Assembly (NCBI GenBank): GCA_001553355.1
Contig: KQ960828.1
Span: 67,668 to 131,667 of the forward strand
Source of the DNA: Veillonellaceae bacterium DNF00626
GTDB taxonomy: Bacteria > Bacillota > Negativicutes > Veillonellales > Dialisteraceae
Direction: 5' to 3'
DNA: 64,000 bases
A model generated the notes under the pieces. It was not told the origin of the DNA, made no database searches, and worked only from the letters and a program-made list of their open reading frames with translations. Made by a program: the position numbers and the translations under genes. Shown in pieces: positions 9,262 through 20,840 of the stretch; the first letter of the stretch is position 1, and each line of letters starts with the position of its first letter.

Positions 9262-10319
9262 AGGGGTTGTTAGTTTTAGAAAATGGAGCTCGCTTTAAAG
9301 GAGAATTATTAGGCGAGGCAGAAGGCATTGGCGAATTAGTATTTAATACCGGTATGACAGGGTATCAGGAATGTTTTACAGATCCATCTTATGAAGGTCA
9401 AATTTTAACTCTTACGTATCCACTTATTGGCAATTATGGGGCGAATGACGATTTTATGCAAAATAAAAAACCTGTTGCTGCCGGTTATGTAGTGGATCAA
9501 ATTGCTAAGCATCCAAGTAATTGGGAATGTAAAGAATCTATTAGTGACTTTATTCTTCGTTATCAAATTCCTTGTTTATATCATGTGGATACTCGCGCAG
9601 TGACAAGAATGGTGCGGAGTCAAGGGGTTATGAAAGCAATCATTGTAAAAGCCGATACATCAGATGATGATATCAAGAAAGCTTTAGGACAGGTTTTACA
9701 TAAAAATCATGTGGAACGAGTTACTACAAATAAGCCTTATGTTTACGGAGACGGTAAATATAAAGTGGCGCTTTTGGATTGTGGGCTGAAAAGAAATATT
9801 TTGGAGAGTTTAGTAAAAAATGATTGTACTATTCATGTATTTCCCGCTCATACATCAGCTGAGGAAATGCTTTCTTGCTGTCCGGATGGAATTTTCTTAA
9901 GTCCCGGACCCGGGGATCCGGAAGATGTGCCATATGTAATCGAAACAGTAAAAAAACTTATTGGGGAAAAACCGATTTTCGGTATTTGTTTAGGAATACA
10001 AATGTTAGCATTGGCATTGGGTGCACATATTCTTAAATTACCTTTTGGACATCGCGGGGCTAATCATCCGGTGAAAGATTTAAAGACCGGTAGAGTATAT
10101 ATTACCAGTCAAAATCATGGGTATGCTATTTCTGATGAGAATTTACCGGAATGTATGGAAATTACACATCGGAGTGTGAATGATGGTACTATTGAAGGAT
10201 TTAGGCATAAAACATTACCAATAGCAGCAGTGCAATATCATCCGGAAGCCGCTCCGGGGCCGAAAGATAATTTCTATTTATTTAATGAATTTATAGAAGC
10301 GATGGAGGCAGGGAAATGA
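9258..10319 (+). CDS. carA: Carbamoyl-phosphate synthase small (glutaminase) subunit
   Basis: 353 aa. It hydrolyses glutamine and channels ammonia to CarB. The class I amidotransferase core is clear: [16 protein letters not shown] with the nucleophilic Cys, and a C-terminal [10 protein letters not shown] with the catalytic His/Glu. It overlaps pyrC and carB by 4 bases each. Placed in the pyr operon, it probably supplies pyrimidine synthesis first. Confidence 0.96.
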   Translation: MKGLLVLENGARFKGELLGEAEGIGELVFNTGMTGYQECFTDPSYEGQILTLTYPLIGNYGANDDFMQNKKPVAAGYVVDQIAKHPSNWECKESISDFILRYQIPCLYHVDTRAVTRMVRSQGVMKAIIVKADTSDDDIKKALGQVLHKNHVERVTTNKPYVYGDGKYKVALLDCGLKRNILESLVKNDCTIHVFPAHTSAEEMLSCCPDGIFLSPGPGDPEDVPYVIETVKKLIGEKPIFGICLGIQMLALALGAHILKLPFGHRGANHPVKDLKTGRVYITSQNHGYAISDENLPECMEITHRSVNDGTIEGFRHKTLPIAAVQYHPEAAPGPKDNFYLFNEFIEAMEAGK

Positions 10320-13300
10320 TAAGAAAAGAAATAAGAAAAGTATTAGTTATCGGTTCCGGGCCTATCGTTATTGGGCAAGCAGCTGAATTTGACTATGCCG
10401 GTACACAAGCTTGTCGTTCTCTTCGAGAAGAAGGAATTGAAGTTGTTTTAGTGAATAGTAATCCGTCCACTATCATGACAGATGTGGATATCGCTGATAG
10501 AGTTTATATCGAGCCTATTACACTTCCTTTTGTTACGGAAGTAATAAAAAAAGAACGTCCGGATGCTCTTTTGGCTACATTAGGCGGTCAAGTGGGATTA
10601 AATATGGCGGTAAAATTATCCGATGCCGGGGTGCTTGATAAATATAATGTACAGATTTTAGGATCTTCTTTGCATGCTATAAAACATGCAGAAGATAGGG
10701 AACTTTTTAAAAAAGCTATGGAAGACATTTCACAACCGGTAGCAGAAAGTGAAATTTTTGAAGAATTGGAACCTGCTATGGAATTTGCCGAAAAAATTGG
10801 TTATCCGGTAATTATTCGCCCGGCGTATACCTTAGGTGGAACCGGTGGCGGCATTGCTTGTGATCGTTATGAAATGGAAGAAATTGCTAATCGAGGGTTG
10901 AAATTATCTCCTATTAATCAAATTTTGGTAGAACGAAGTGTAGCAGGATGGAAAGAAATAGAATTTGAAGTGATGCGTGATGGTGCAGATAATTGCATTA
11001 TTGTCTGTGCGATGGAAAATATTGATCCTGTTGGCGTTCATACGGGAGATTCTATTGTTGTAGCACCGACACAGACGTTAACAGATACACAATTTCAAAT
11101 GCTTCGTACAGCATCTCTTGATATTATTCGTTATCTAAAAATTGAAGGCGGTTGCAATGTACAATATGCATTGGACACTCGTACAAATCAATATTACGTC
11201 ATTGAAGTTAATCCTCGTGTAAGTCGTTCATCAGCGTTGGCATCGAAAGCAACCGGTTATCCTATTGCGAAAGTAGCAGCAAAAATTGCATTAGGCATGA
11301 ATTTAGATGAAATCACTAATGCTATTACAAAGAATACAAAAGCTTGTTTCGAACCTACCATAGATTATGTAGTGGTAAAATTTCCGCGTTGGCCTTTTGA
11401 AAAATTTACCTTAGCAGATCGTGCTATTGGTACACAAATGAAAGCTACCGGGGAAGTGATGGCTCTCGATCGAACTTTGGAAGGAGCACTTTTAAAAGCA
11501 CTTCGTTCTTTAGAAGTGGGCGAAGGATATTTACATCTCAAAAAATTGGATAGCCAATCGCTATATGATATTAAATGTCTTTTAAATCGTATTGATAATG
11601 AGCGTATTTTTGTGGTAGCTGAAGCTTTAAGACGTGGGGTTGAACCGGAAGAAATTAATCGAATTACGAAAATTGATATTTTCTTTATCTACAAATTACA
11701 AAATATCATTGCTATGGAAAGACGCCTTATTAAGGAGGGCTTGACGAAAGAATCTTTTAAAGCGGCTAAAAGGTTACAAATGCCTGATGCAGTGATTGCA
11801 CATTTTGCGGAAGTGAGTGTTAAAGAAATAGAAGCCTTTAAGAAAGGGATGGAATTTCAAACCAAGTATAAGATGGTAGATACTTGTAGTGCAGAATTTG
11901 AAGCACAGACGCCTTATTATTATTCAACATATGGTATTGAAGATGAAGTGAAACCGCAAGGAGAAAATTCCGTTATTGTCTTTGGCTCAGGGCCTATCCG
12001 AATTGGGCAAGGAATTGAATTTGATTATTGCTCTGTCCATGCATCGTGGGCTTTAAGAAAAAATGGAAAAAAATCTATAGTCATTAATAACAATCCGGAA
12101 ACCGTATCTACCGATTTTGATACATCTGATTCTCTTTATTTTGAACCTCTTACAGAAGAAGATGTATGGAAAATTATTGAAAAAGAAAAACCTGAAGGGG
12201 TAATTTGTCAATTTGGCGGTCAGACAGCCATCAATTTAGCAACGCCAATGGCCAAACGAGGTGTTAAAATTATCGGAACATCTAATGAAGGTATTGATAT
12301 GGCAGAAGATCGTGAACGGTTTGATACACTTATGGGACAATTAGGGATTGCCAGACCGCGTGGATGTTTAGTAGAAAGTATTGAAGAAGCCATGGCTAAA
12401 ACTATGGATTTGGAATATCCGCTGATTGTTCGACCCAGTTATGTATTAGGTGGTCGAGCTATGCAAATAGTTTATGATCAAGCAGAACTTCGTCAATATT
12501 TAAAAGAAGCGGTAGTAGCATCTCATGAACATCCGGTGCTTATTGATCAATATATGGTAGGACGAGAAGTTGAAGTTGATGCGATTTCTGATGGTATTGA
12601 TATTTGCATACCGGGAATTATGGAACAAATTGAACGATCCGGTGTTCACTCCGGTGATTCTATCGCAGTGTATCCACCCCAACACTTATCACAAGAAATT
12701 ATAGAAACTATTACTGACTACACTCATAAAATTGCCACAGCTATGCATGTGAAAGGTTTGATTAATATTCAGTTTATTGTAGTAGGCGGTAAAGTTTATG
12801 TAATCGAAGTGAATCCGCGTGCCAGTCGAACAGTGCCTTTTATGAGTAAAGTAACAGGTATTGAAATGGTAGAACATGCAGTTAGGATTTCTTTGGGAGA
12901 ATCTCTTAAAGAGCAAGGAGTTCCTTTGGGACTTGCATCAAATAAAAACTATGTAGCAATTAAAGCTCCTGTATTTTCTTTTTCTAAATTAGGTCTGGTA
13001 GAAATAAAATTGGGGCCGGAGATGAAATCTACCGGTGAAGTTATGGGTATTGGACGAACTTATGAAGAAGCATTATATAAGGCAGTAGTTGCCGCCCATT
13101 TAATGATTCCGTCAAAAGGAAATATTCTTATTACAGTCAGCGATAGAGATAAAAAGGAAACGGCAGAATTAGCTAAAGGATTTGTGAAATTAGGATATCA
13201 TCTGATTAGTACGGTGGGGACCGGAGCTTATTTTGCAAATTTGGGTATTCCTGTAGAAATTATTAAAAAGATACATGAAAAAGGCGAAAATTGCGAAAAA

Positions 13301-13522
13301 TATTTGAAGTCCGGTAAGGTAGATATGGTATTGAATACTATTTCTTATGGCACGCAAATCGAGCAAGAAGGGTATGATTTGCGGCGTATTGCAGTGGAGT
13401 TAGCTATTCCTTGTTTAACTTCATTGGATACAGCGCGGGAAGTTCTTCACGTGATGGCAGAATCAGGAAATAATGGAAATATTCATGTGGAAGCTATTCA
13501 AGATTACATCAAGGAGAAATAG
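10316..13522 (+). CDS. carB: Carbamoyl-phosphate synthase large subunit
   Basis: 1068 aa, full length for the family. It makes carbamoyl phosphate from bicarbonate, ATP and ammonia. Two homologous ATP-grasp halves are visible, each starting with a GSGPIxIGQ motif (about residues 12 and 557), followed by a C-terminal MGS-like allosteric domain (STVGTGAYF region). In this operon it feeds PyrB. The gene is intact with no frameshift. Confidence 0.97.
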   Translation: MIRKEIRKVLVIGSGPIVIGQAAEFDYAGTQACRSLREEGIEVVLVNSNPSTIMTDVDIADRVYIEPITLPFVTEVIKKERPDALLATLGGQVGLNMAVKLSDAGVLDKYNVQILGSSLHAIKHAEDRELFKKAMEDISQPVAESEIFEELEPAMEFAEKIGYPVIIRPAYTLGGTGGGIACDRYEMEEIANRGLKLSPINQILVERSVAGWKEIEFEVMRDGADNCIIVCAMENIDPVGVHTGDSIVVAPTQTLTDTQFQMLRTASLDIIRYLKIEGGCNVQYALDTRTNQYYVIEVNPRVSRSSALASKATGYPIAKVAAKIALGMNLDEITNAITKNTKACFEPTIDYVVVKFPRWPFEKFTLADRAIGTQMKATGEVMALDRTLEGALLKALRSLEVGEGYLHLKKLDSQSLYDIKCLLNRIDNERIFVVAEALRRGVEPEEINRITKIDIFFIYKLQNIIAMERRLIKEGLTKESFKAAKRLQMPDAVIAHFAEVSVKEIEAFKKGMEFQTKYKMVDTCSAEFEAQTPYYYSTYGIEDEVKPQGENSVIVFGSGPIRIGQGIEFDYCSVHASWALRKNGKKSIVINNNPETVSTDFDTSDSLYFEPLTEEDVWKIIEKEKPEGVICQFGGQTAINLATPMAKRGVKIIGTSNEGIDMAEDRERFDTLMGQLGIARPRGCLVESIEEAMAKTMDLEYPLIVRPSYVLGGRAMQIVYDQAELRQYLKEAVVASHEHPVLIDQYMVGREVEVDAISDGIDICIPGIMEQIERSGVHSGDSIAVYPPQHLSQEIIETITDYTHKIATAMHVKGLINIQFIVVGGKVYVIEVNPRASRTVPFMSKVTGIEMVEHAVRISLGESLKEQGVPLGLASNKNYVAIKAPVFSFSKLGLVEIKLGPEMKSTGEVMGIGRTYEEALYKAVVAAHLMIPSKGNILITVSDRDKKETAELAKGFVKLGYHLISTVGTGAYFANLGIPVEIIKKIHEKGENCEKYLKSGKVDMVLNTISYGTQIEQEGYDLRRIAVELAIPCLTSLDTAREVLHVMAESGNNGNIHVEAIQDYIKEK

Positions 13523-13523
13523 T

Positions 13524-14288
13524 ATGGCAGGAATTATTGAAAATGGAGTGGTGCGACGGAATGAATTAGTAGGACCATCTATTTATCTAATGCAAATTGA
13601 ATTACCTGAAACTGCAAGAAAGGCTAAGCCCGGGCAATTTATTCACATTAAGATAAATGATGGTACTCATCTTTTGCGCCGTCCTATTTCTATCGCCGGA
13701 GCAGATATAAAAAAAGGAGAAATAGAAATTATTTATCGCGTGGTGGGTATTGGAACGAAGAGGATGTCTATGTTGAAAGAAGGAGATATCGTTGATAGCT
13801 TAGGACCGCTGGGCACATCTTTTACCATGGATAAGAAGCATATTGTCGGTGTCGGAGGTGGAGTTGGTATTGCGCCGATTTTATTTATGGCACGACGTGC
13901 TAAAGAAGGACAGATGACGGTCGTTATTGGTGGAAGAAATAAAGAAGAAGTATTTTGGAAAGATTTATTTCCTTCCACGGTGAAAAAGCTTATCGTTACT
14001 ACCGATGATGGATCCTGTGGACGAAAAGGATTTTCTATTTCTGTATTACCGGAATTATTTCAAAAAGATAAAGTCGATGAATTATGTGTGTGCGGGCCCG
14101 GGGTTATGATGAGAAATGCTGCACAAATGGCAAAAGATGCTCTTGTTTATTGTGAAGTGTCTATGGAAAGACGAATGGGATGTGGCATTGGGACATGTTT
14201 GGCTTGTGTTTGCCAAGAAACAAAAGGAGGCCATAAAAAAGTGTGTCTTGATGGTCCTGTATTTCCTTCTACGGCGGTGATTTTATGA
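13524..14288 (+). CDS. pyrK: Dihydroorotate dehydrogenase electron transfer subunit
   Basis: 254 aa from the ATG at 13524, which has AAGGAG 7 bases upstream. An in-frame extension upstream lies within carB and is rejected. PyrK carries FAD and a [2Fe-2S] cluster and passes electrons from PyrD to NAD+. It has LLRRPISIA (FAD), VGGGVGIAP (nucleotide) and a C-terminal cysteine set CGIGTCLACVC...C for the cluster. It overlaps pyrD by 4 bases. The pair implies an NAD-dependent class 1B enzyme, which suits an anaerobe. Confidence 0.95.
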   Translation: MAGIIENGVVRRNELVGPSIYLMQIELPETARKAKPGQFIHIKINDGTHLLRRPISIAGADIKKGEIEIIYRVVGIGTKRMSMLKEGDIVDSLGPLGTSFTMDKKHIVGVGGGVGIAPILFMARRAKEGQMTVVIGGRNKEEVFWKDLFPSTVKKLIVTTDDGSCGRKGFSISVLPELFQKDKVDELCVCGPGVMMRNAAQMAKDALVYCEVSMERRMGCGIGTCLACVCQETKGGHKKVCLDGPVFPSTAVIL

Positions 14289-15190
14289 GCATTCGTGTAA
14301 ATTTTTTGGGTATAGATATGAAAAGTCCGATTATTGCAGCATCAGGAACTTTTGGTTTTGGTATCGAATGTAAAGATTATCTTGATCTCAATAAAGTAGG
14401 AGCTATTTCTTGTAAGGGACTTGCCATTACTCCGTGGAGTGGTAATGATGGCGTGCGTATTGCTGAAACTCCATCAGGGATCTTAAATTCTATTGGATTG
14501 GAAAATCCCGGTGTTGATGTATTTAAAGAAAAATATTTGCCGGAATTAAAGCGATATAATTTGCCAATTATTTGTAATATCGTTGGTAAGGATATAGAGG
14601 AATATGGGAAGGTCGCAAGAGCATTATCGGTAGAGGGAGTTCATGCGTTAGAAGTAAATATTTCCTGTCCAAATGTAAAAAATGGGGGTATTTCTTTTGG
14701 TACCGATCCAAAAATGGCGGCGGAAGTCACACGAGAAGTAAAACGAAATACACATCTTCCGGTAATGATGAAATTGTCTCCTAATGTGACGGATATTGTA
14801 ACAATTGCTAAGGCTGTGGAAGATAGTGGGGCAGATGCTATTTCCCTGATTAATACATTATTGGGAATGGCGATTGATATTCATACGCGAAAACCGATTT
14901 TAGGAAATATTACCGGTGGTCTTTCAGGTCCGGCTATCAAACCTATTGCACTCCGTATGGTTTGGCAAGTCAGTCAAGCTGTGCATATTCCTGTGTGCGG
15001 TATGGGCGGTATTATGACCGGTGAAGATGTGGTAGAATTTATGTTGGTCGGAGCGAAAACTGTACAAGTAGGGACGGCATCGCTTATAACACCGACGGCA
15101 ATTACAAATATTACTGAAGAATTCAATTGTTGGTGTCAAGAAAACAGGGTAGATGATATTACTCAATTAGTAGGGGCATTACAGATATAA
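14285..15190 (+). CDS. pyrD: Dihydroorotate dehydrogenase, class 1B catalytic subunit
   Basis: 301 aa. It oxidises dihydroorotate to orotate using FMN. The active-site Cys lies in NISCPNVKNGG, and the C-terminal GMGGI and VGTAS motifs bind FMN phosphate. It pairs with the upstream PyrK. It is the last gene of the operon: pyrE and pyrF, often next, are not in the window, so orotate conversion to UMP must be encoded elsewhere. Confidence 0.95.
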   Translation: MSIRVNFLGIDMKSPIIAASGTFGFGIECKDYLDLNKVGAISCKGLAITPWSGNDGVRIAETPSGILNSIGLENPGVDVFKEKYLPELKRYNLPIICNIVGKDIEEYGKVARALSVEGVHALEVNISCPNVKNGGISFGTDPKMAAEVTREVKRNTHLPVMMKLSPNVTDIVTIAKAVEDSGADAISLINTLLGMAIDIHTRKPILGNITGGLSGPAIKPIALRMVWQVSQAVHIPVCGMGGIMTGEDVVEFMLVGAKTVQVGTASLITPTAITNITEEFNCWCQENRVDDITQLVGALQI

Positions 15191-15304
15191 TAGGAAAATG
15201 GTAAATGAAATTAAATGTGTTTTTTGTGATTGAAAGTTTCCTTTTTTATATTATTAAAGACAATGACCGTCAAGGTATAATAGTCTATTATCATTAAAGA
15301 AAAG

Positions 15305-15342
15305 ATAAGAGTTTTCTTGAAATAGGGGGAACTCTTATTTTT
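15305..15342 (+). terminator. Hairpin with T-run upstream of tgt (terminator or leader attenuator)
   Basis: ATAAGAGTT (15305-15313), 16-nt loop, AACTCTTAT (15330-15338), then TTTTT. A TATAAT lies just upstream at 15276-15281, so the hairpin may be within a short tgt leader transcript instead of ending the pyr operon. The -35 element is weak. Confidence 0.5.
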
Positions 15343-15359
15343 GTGTCGTTTTTGTTTGA

Positions 15360-16544
<1,185 letters not shown>

Positions 16545-16632
16545 TTTTGTAGAGTATTTTTCTTTTATTTATTACAGACAAGAGGCGAGGGCTGTGGTAA
16601 AATAGTAAGAAATGATGCATGGAGGTGAAAAA

Positions 16633-17085
16633 ATGGAAGATATTATGAATATGCTCGGTATGTTTTGGCCCTTTTTGGTGTTAATAGCAGTGTTTTATTT
16701 CTTTATGTACCGTCCACAAAAAAAATTACAGCTTGAACGAGGCCGTTTTCTTCTTTCTTTACGTAAAGGAGATCGCGTTGTAACGTCAGGTGGAGTTCAT
16801 GGAGTGATTAAGGTTTTACGTGATAAGTATGTGGAACTTGAAATTGCACCGAAAGTGGTTATTAAAGTAGAAAAGGCCGCTATTCATCATGGTGATGTAA
16901 AGCTTGTGGATGAAAAAATTGCGAAGGAAGAAGCAGCTAAAGCAAAGCATCAAGAAAATATGGAAACACAGGTAACTGAAGAAGTTATCGAAGTGAATGA
17001 TCCTAAAGAGGCCGGCACAGAAGTTATTGAAGAAGTGATTGAAGTGGATGAAAACGGTAAGCCGATTAAAGAGGATAAGAAATGA
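16633..17085 (+). CDS. yajC: Preprotein translocase accessory subunit YajC
   Basis: 150 aa from the ATG at 16633, chosen because GGAGGTG lies 5 bases upstream. One N-terminal membrane segment (about residues 8-26, LGMFWPFLVLIAVFYFF) is followed by the family motif RPQKK and a small domain with GDRVVTSGG. The last ~60 residues are an acidic tail rich in Glu, Lys and Val (repeats of EVIEVN/EVIEVDE) and longer than usual. It works with SecDF at the SecYEG channel. It overlaps the next gene by 4 bases. Confidence 0.9.
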   Translation: MEDIMNMLGMFWPFLVLIAVFYFFMYRPQKKLQLERGRFLLSLRKGDRVVTSGGVHGVIKVLRDKYVELEIAPKVVIKVEKAAIHHGDVKLVDEKIAKEEAAKAKHQENMETQVTEEVIEVNDPKEAGTEVIEEVIEVDENGKPIKEDKK

Positions 17086-17681
17086 GTAAGGAAGCTCTTT
17101 TTCTTGCAAAAGAGAAGAGCGGACTTCGAAGACGGATGCTCGCTTTACGGCGGGCTCTTTCTTCTGATGAAAGTTCTTATTTGATTAAATCGCTTTTTGG
17201 AAATTTGGTTTCGCTTCCTGAATATCAGAATGCTCGCTCAATTATGGCGTATTTAGCGATGCCGGATGAGGCAAATTTAGATTTGTTTATTCAATATTCA
17301 CTTGAGCGTGGAAAAATCGTTTGTGTTCCTGTTTGTTTAGATGAAGGAAATATGGAAGCCGGGCGATTAGTAAGTATGTCATGTTTTGAAAAGGGACCGT
17401 TTGGTTTGCGAAATATTCCGTCCGGTTATGAAATTATTTCGCCAAAAGAGATTGATATGGTATTACTCCCGGCGGTGGCCTATGATTTGGATGGTAATCG
17501 TTTGGGTATGGGGAAAGGATACTATGATCGTTTTTTGGAAATGATTCCTTTCAAAAAAAGAATCGGCGTGGCGTGGAATTTTCAGATAGTGCCTAAGGTA
17601 CCGACAGATGTTCATGATAAAAAGGTTTGTAAAATAGTGACAGAGGAAAGAATAATTACGGTAAAGGGGATGATGTCTTGA
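17082..17681 (+). CDS. 5-formyltetrahydrofolate cyclo-ligase
   Basis: 199 aa. It converts 5-formyl-THF to 5,10-methenyl-THF using ATP. The basic N-terminal region (KSGLRRRMLALRR) and the C-terminal signature DLDGNRLGMGKGYYDRFL, which includes the ATP/Mg loop, are clear. It is coupled by 4-base overlaps to yajC and secD. There is no functional link to protein export, so this is probably just operon sharing. Confidence 0.92.
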   Translation: MSKEALFLAKEKSGLRRRMLALRRALSSDESSYLIKSLFGNLVSLPEYQNARSIMAYLAMPDEANLDLFIQYSLERGKIVCVPVCLDEGNMEAGRLVSMSCFEKGPFGLRNIPSGYEIISPKEIDMVLLPAVAYDLDGNRLGMGKGYYDRFLEMIPFKKRIGVAWNFQIVPKVPTDVHDKKVCKIVTEERIITVKGMMS

Positions 17682-18931
17682 GAAAGGGCAGAGCAAACTC
17701 ATTGAAAAAAGGATCATTAGTTCGCTTTTTTGTGGTAGTAATAGCTATTATAGCGGTCTTTTGTTCCACAGTAGGATGGTTGGCAGGACATATTCGCCAA
17801 GGTCTTGATTTGCAAGGCGGTACGCATATCGTTATGCAAGCAGAGGATACGGAACAGAATAAAGTGACACCGGAAGCTATCGTGCAGGTAATCAATATCA
17901 TGCAGAAGCGTGTCAATGAAATGGGACTTACAGAGCCAATTATTCAACGTGAAGGCGCACGTCGTATTATTATTGAGCTTCCCGGTGAAAAGGATCCGAA
18001 AAAAGCTATTGAAACTATCGGGAAAACGGCTGTGTTAGAGTTCAAAGATGAAGAAGGAAATGTAAAACTTAACGGCGAGGATTTGAAAGATGCAAAGGAA
18101 CAATTAGGACAGAATAAGCAGCCGGTGGTATCTCTTCAATTTAGTAGCGAAGGGGGAGAAAAATTTGCTCGATTGACTTCTGCTAATATTGGTCGTCATA
18201 TTGGTATTTATTTAGATGGTGAACTTTTAACCAATCCGGTAGTAAACGAAGCTATTACCGGTGGCGCAGCAGTGATTACCGGACAGCGTACTTTGGAAGA
18301 GGCAAAAGATTTAGCTATTCTTCTTCGTAGTGGTGCTCTTCCTGTCAAAGTATCCACTTTGGAAGTACGTACAGTGGGTCCATCTTTAGGACAGGATTCT
18401 AAGGATAAATCTATGGTAGCATTTACTATAGGTTTGACACTTGTAGTTCTGTTTATGCTTGCAATTTATAGAATATCCGGGTTTGTGGCAGATACAGCGC
18501 TTTTAGTATATGTATTAATTTTGCTTAGTATTTTGTATTTGCTTCATGCTACTTTGACACTACCGAGTATTGCCGGAATTATTCTTTCCATAGGTATGGC
18601 AGTGGATGCCAACGTTCTTATTTTCGAACGGTTTAAGGAGGAAATTGCAGAAGGAAAAATATTAAAATTGGCAGTGCAAGCCGGTTTTAAGAGGGCTTTT
18701 GTTACCATTTTTGATGCAAATATGACAGTTATAATTACTTCATGTATTTTGTTCTTCTTAGGAAGTGCTACGGTTAAAGGATTTGCATTTACGTTAGGCT
18801 TAGGCGTAGCCGTTTCTATGTTTACGGCTATTACAGTGAGTCGTACACTTTTGATGTTCCTTATTGACGCAAATTGGATACATAATCCTTGGTGGTTTGG
18901 CGGGAAAAAAGGAGATGGTGAACATGTTTAA
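17678..18931 (+). CDS. secD: Protein translocase subunit SecD
   Basis: 417 aa, short-form SecD. TTG start at 17678, 8 bases after a GGGG site and overlapping the previous stop. An N-terminal membrane segment is followed by GLDLQGGTHIVMQ, the periplasmic P1 region, then five membrane segments in the C-terminal half with GMAVDANVLIFERFKEE, the RND-like proton relay motif. SecDF uses the proton or sodium gradient to help pull proteins through SecYEG. secF starts inside the end of this gene. Confidence 0.95.
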   Translation: MRKGRANSLKKGSLVRFFVVVIAIIAVFCSTVGWLAGHIRQGLDLQGGTHIVMQAEDTEQNKVTPEAIVQVINIMQKRVNEMGLTEPIIQREGARRIIIELPGEKDPKKAIETIGKTAVLEFKDEEGNVKLNGEDLKDAKEQLGQNKQPVVSLQFSSEGGEKFARLTSANIGRHIGIYLDGELLTNPVVNEAITGGAAVITGQRTLEEAKDLAILLRSGALPVKVSTLEVRTVGPSLGQDSKDKSMVAFTIGLTLVVLFMLAIYRISGFVADTALLVYVLILLSILYLLHATLTLPSIAGIILSIGMAVDANVLIFERFKEEIAEGKILKLAVQAGFKRAFVTIFDANMTVIITSCILFFLGSATVKGFAFTLGLGVAVSMFTAITVSRTLLMFLIDANWIHNPWWFGGKKGDGEHV

Positions 18932-19850
18932 AAGTTTTGATGTTATTGCAAAAAAGAAAATATGGTTTGCTTTCTCCGGATTCATGATAGCATTTGCCAT
19001 TTTTGCTCTTGTTGTGTTTCCTTTTAATTGGGGGATTGATTTTACCGGTGGTACAATTTTGGAATTAGGTTTTAATCAAAATGTATCGGTGGAACAAGTT
19101 CGTAACGGTCTTCGTGCAGATGGTTTGGAAACGGCAACTATCCAACTTTCCGGGGATATAGAAAATGAAGCAGGAAAAGATGTAATTATACGTACAAGAA
19201 ATTTGAGCGCAGATGAAGCGCAAACAGTAGTTAATCATGTTAATGAAAAAGTAGGATCTGCCGAGGTAAAACGAATTGAGACAGTAGGAGCTGTTATCGG
19301 TTCAGAAGTAACAGAGAATACACTTCTTAATGTACTTATTTCATTCGCGGCGATGATTCTTTATATGACTATTCGATTTGAACATAAAATAGCGATTTCT
19401 GCTATTGTCGCGATTTCCCATGATATTTTGATGGTGCTTGGGATGTTTGCGCTGTTTCATTTAGAAATCGATGCGTCATTCTTAGCAGCGATTCTGACAG
19501 TGTTAGGTTATTCGATGAATGAATCGGTTGTTATTTTTGACCGTATTCGTGAAGCTATTCATACGCATAAGCGCACGGATAGTTTTGCAACACTTGCAAA
19601 TGATTCTATTCATCAGACTATTCGACGTTCGATGTACACCTTAATTACTACACTTTTCTGTGTCACGTCTTTGTATGTTTTTGGCGGTGATACAACGAAA
19701 AATTTTGCTTTAGTCATGTTAATCGGTTTCGTTTCCGGTGCATATTCATCCATTTGTGTAGCTACATCTATTTGGGTCACTTGGCATGAACATGAACGTA
19801 GTGAGAGAAACGAGCGTAGAAGAGAAACAGCGGAAATTGCTGAAGCATAA
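18924..19850 (+). CDS. secF: Protein translocase subunit SecF
   Basis: 308 aa from the ATG at 18924, preceded by GGAGATGG. It starts 8 bases before the secD stop. N-terminal membrane segment (about 15-34), then WGIDFTGGT (the SecF counterpart of the SecD GG motif), and a C-terminal five-helix block with GYSMNESVVIFDRIRE. It ends in an Arg/Glu-rich tail. It forms the SecDF complex with the preceding gene product. Confidence 0.95.
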   Translation: MFKSFDVIAKKKIWFAFSGFMIAFAIFALVVFPFNWGIDFTGGTILELGFNQNVSVEQVRNGLRADGLETATIQLSGDIENEAGKDVIIRTRNLSADEAQTVVNHVNEKVGSAEVKRIETVGAVIGSEVTENTLLNVLISFAAMILYMTIRFEHKIAISAIVAISHDILMVLGMFALFHLEIDASFLAAILTVLGYSMNESVVIFDRIREAIHTHKRTDSFATLANDSIHQTIRRSMYTLITTLFCVTSLYVFGGDTTKNFALVMLIGFVSGAYSSICVATSIWVTWHEHERSERNERRRETAEIAEA

Positions 19851-19861
19851 ATCTAATTAAT

Positions 19862-19905
19862 AAAAGCAACTTGTCTTTTATAAGAGTGCAAGTTGCTTTT
19901 TATTT
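19862..19905 (+). terminator. Rho-independent terminator after secF
   Basis: AAAAGCAACTTG (19862-19873) pairs perfectly with CAAGTTGCTTTT (19889-19900), followed by further Ts. It isolates the sec operon from the nitrogenase-like operon. Confidence 0.88.
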
Positions 19906-19934
19906 GTGTTGAATATGTTTTTATTTACTATTTT

Positions 19935-19995
19935 ACAAAATAATAATCGAAATTTGTCTATGTGCCTATTTTTTTCACTCCATTTTTTATATAAT
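19935..19995 (+). promoter_or_regulatory. Putative promoter and operator of the nitrogenase-like/chelatase operon
   Basis: TATAAT at 19990-19995 lies about 27 bases before the first start codon. The -35 is not consensus (T-rich). Just upstream is an imperfect inverted repeat, ACAAAAT-N9-AATTTGT (19935-19957), with an AT-rich centre. It could be a metal-regulator or other activator/repressor site. No cobalamin or other riboswitch is visible in this 116-base gap. Confidence 0.4.
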
Positions 19996-20021
19996 GATGT
20001 TAGTGGAAGGAGTAGGTATGT

Positions 20022-20840
20022 ATGAAAAAAATTGCATTTTATGGAAAGGGTGGAATTGGAAAGTCGACTACAGCTTCTAATGTGTCAGCAGCATTAAGTC
20101 TGTTGGGGAAAAAAGTTTGTCAAATTGGTTGCGATCCGAAAAATGATTCGACGCGGTTACTTTTGGGACATATTTGTAAGGAAACTGTGTTAGATAAAGT
20201 GCGAACAAAGGAAATAGATGAGATTGAAGTGGGAGATGTAGTGCATCAGGGCTTTAATGGCACTATTTGTGTAGAAGCCGGTGGGCCGGAACCGGGCGTT
20301 GGTTGTGCAGGTCGTGGTATTATTGTAGCGCTTCAGTTGTTGGATCGCCTTCATGCCGTGACTGATGTGGATTTGACATTGTACGATGTTTTGGGTGATG
20401 TCGTATGTGGAGGCTTTGCTATGCCGATTAGGGAAGGATATGCGACAGATATTTATGTAGTGTCGTCCGGTGAATTGATGTCTTTATATGCTGCAAATAA
20501 TATAGCGAAAGGGATACGTCGTTTTGCTGTACGTGGGAATGTGCGATTAGCAGGAATTATAGGAAATAGTAGAAATACACCGGGGGAGAAAGAATTACTT
20601 TTGGAATTTGCTTCAAAACTTAATACGCATTTAATTGCGTTTGTTCCTCGGAATAAAATTGTAAATATTGCGGAAAATCAGAAACAAACGGTACTTCAAT
20701 ATGCTCCGGACTCAGATCAGGCGAAGGTGTATTTTAAATTGGCGGAAGATATATGGAATAATGAAAATTTAACTGTACCTACGCCGATTGCTTTTGAAGA
20801 GTTGGAAAAGTTGGTAGAGGATTATGGAACCGAAAACTAA
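20022..20840 (+). CDS. NifH/BchL/CfbC-like ATP-dependent iron-sulfur reductase
   Basis: 272 aa. Homodimeric reductases of this family bind one [4Fe-4S] cluster between subunits and pass electrons to a NifDK-like partner with ATP hydrolysis. Visible: Walker A GKGGIGKS (8-15), IGCDPK (Asp38), Cys95 in GVGCAGRG, and Cys129 in [16 protein letters not shown]; the two cysteines are the cluster ligands. The match to NifH is strong through this region. A GGAAGGAG site is 9 bases upstream. First gene of the operon and followed by two NifDK-like subunits. With no nifE, nifN or nifB, true N2 fixation is unlikely. Confidence 0.9.
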   Translation: MKKIAFYGKGGIGKSTTASNVSAALSLLGKKVCQIGCDPKNDSTRLLLGHICKETVLDKVRTKEIDEIEVGDVVHQGFNGTICVEAGGPEPGVGCAGRGIIVALQLLDRLHAVTDVDLTLYDVLGDVVCGGFAMPIREGYATDIYVVSSGELMSLYAANNIAKGIRRFAVRGNVRLAGIIGNSRNTPGEKELLLEFASKLNTHLIAFVPRNKIVNIAENQKQTVLQYAPDSDQAKVYFKLAEDIWNNENLTVPTPIAFEELEKLVEDYGTEN

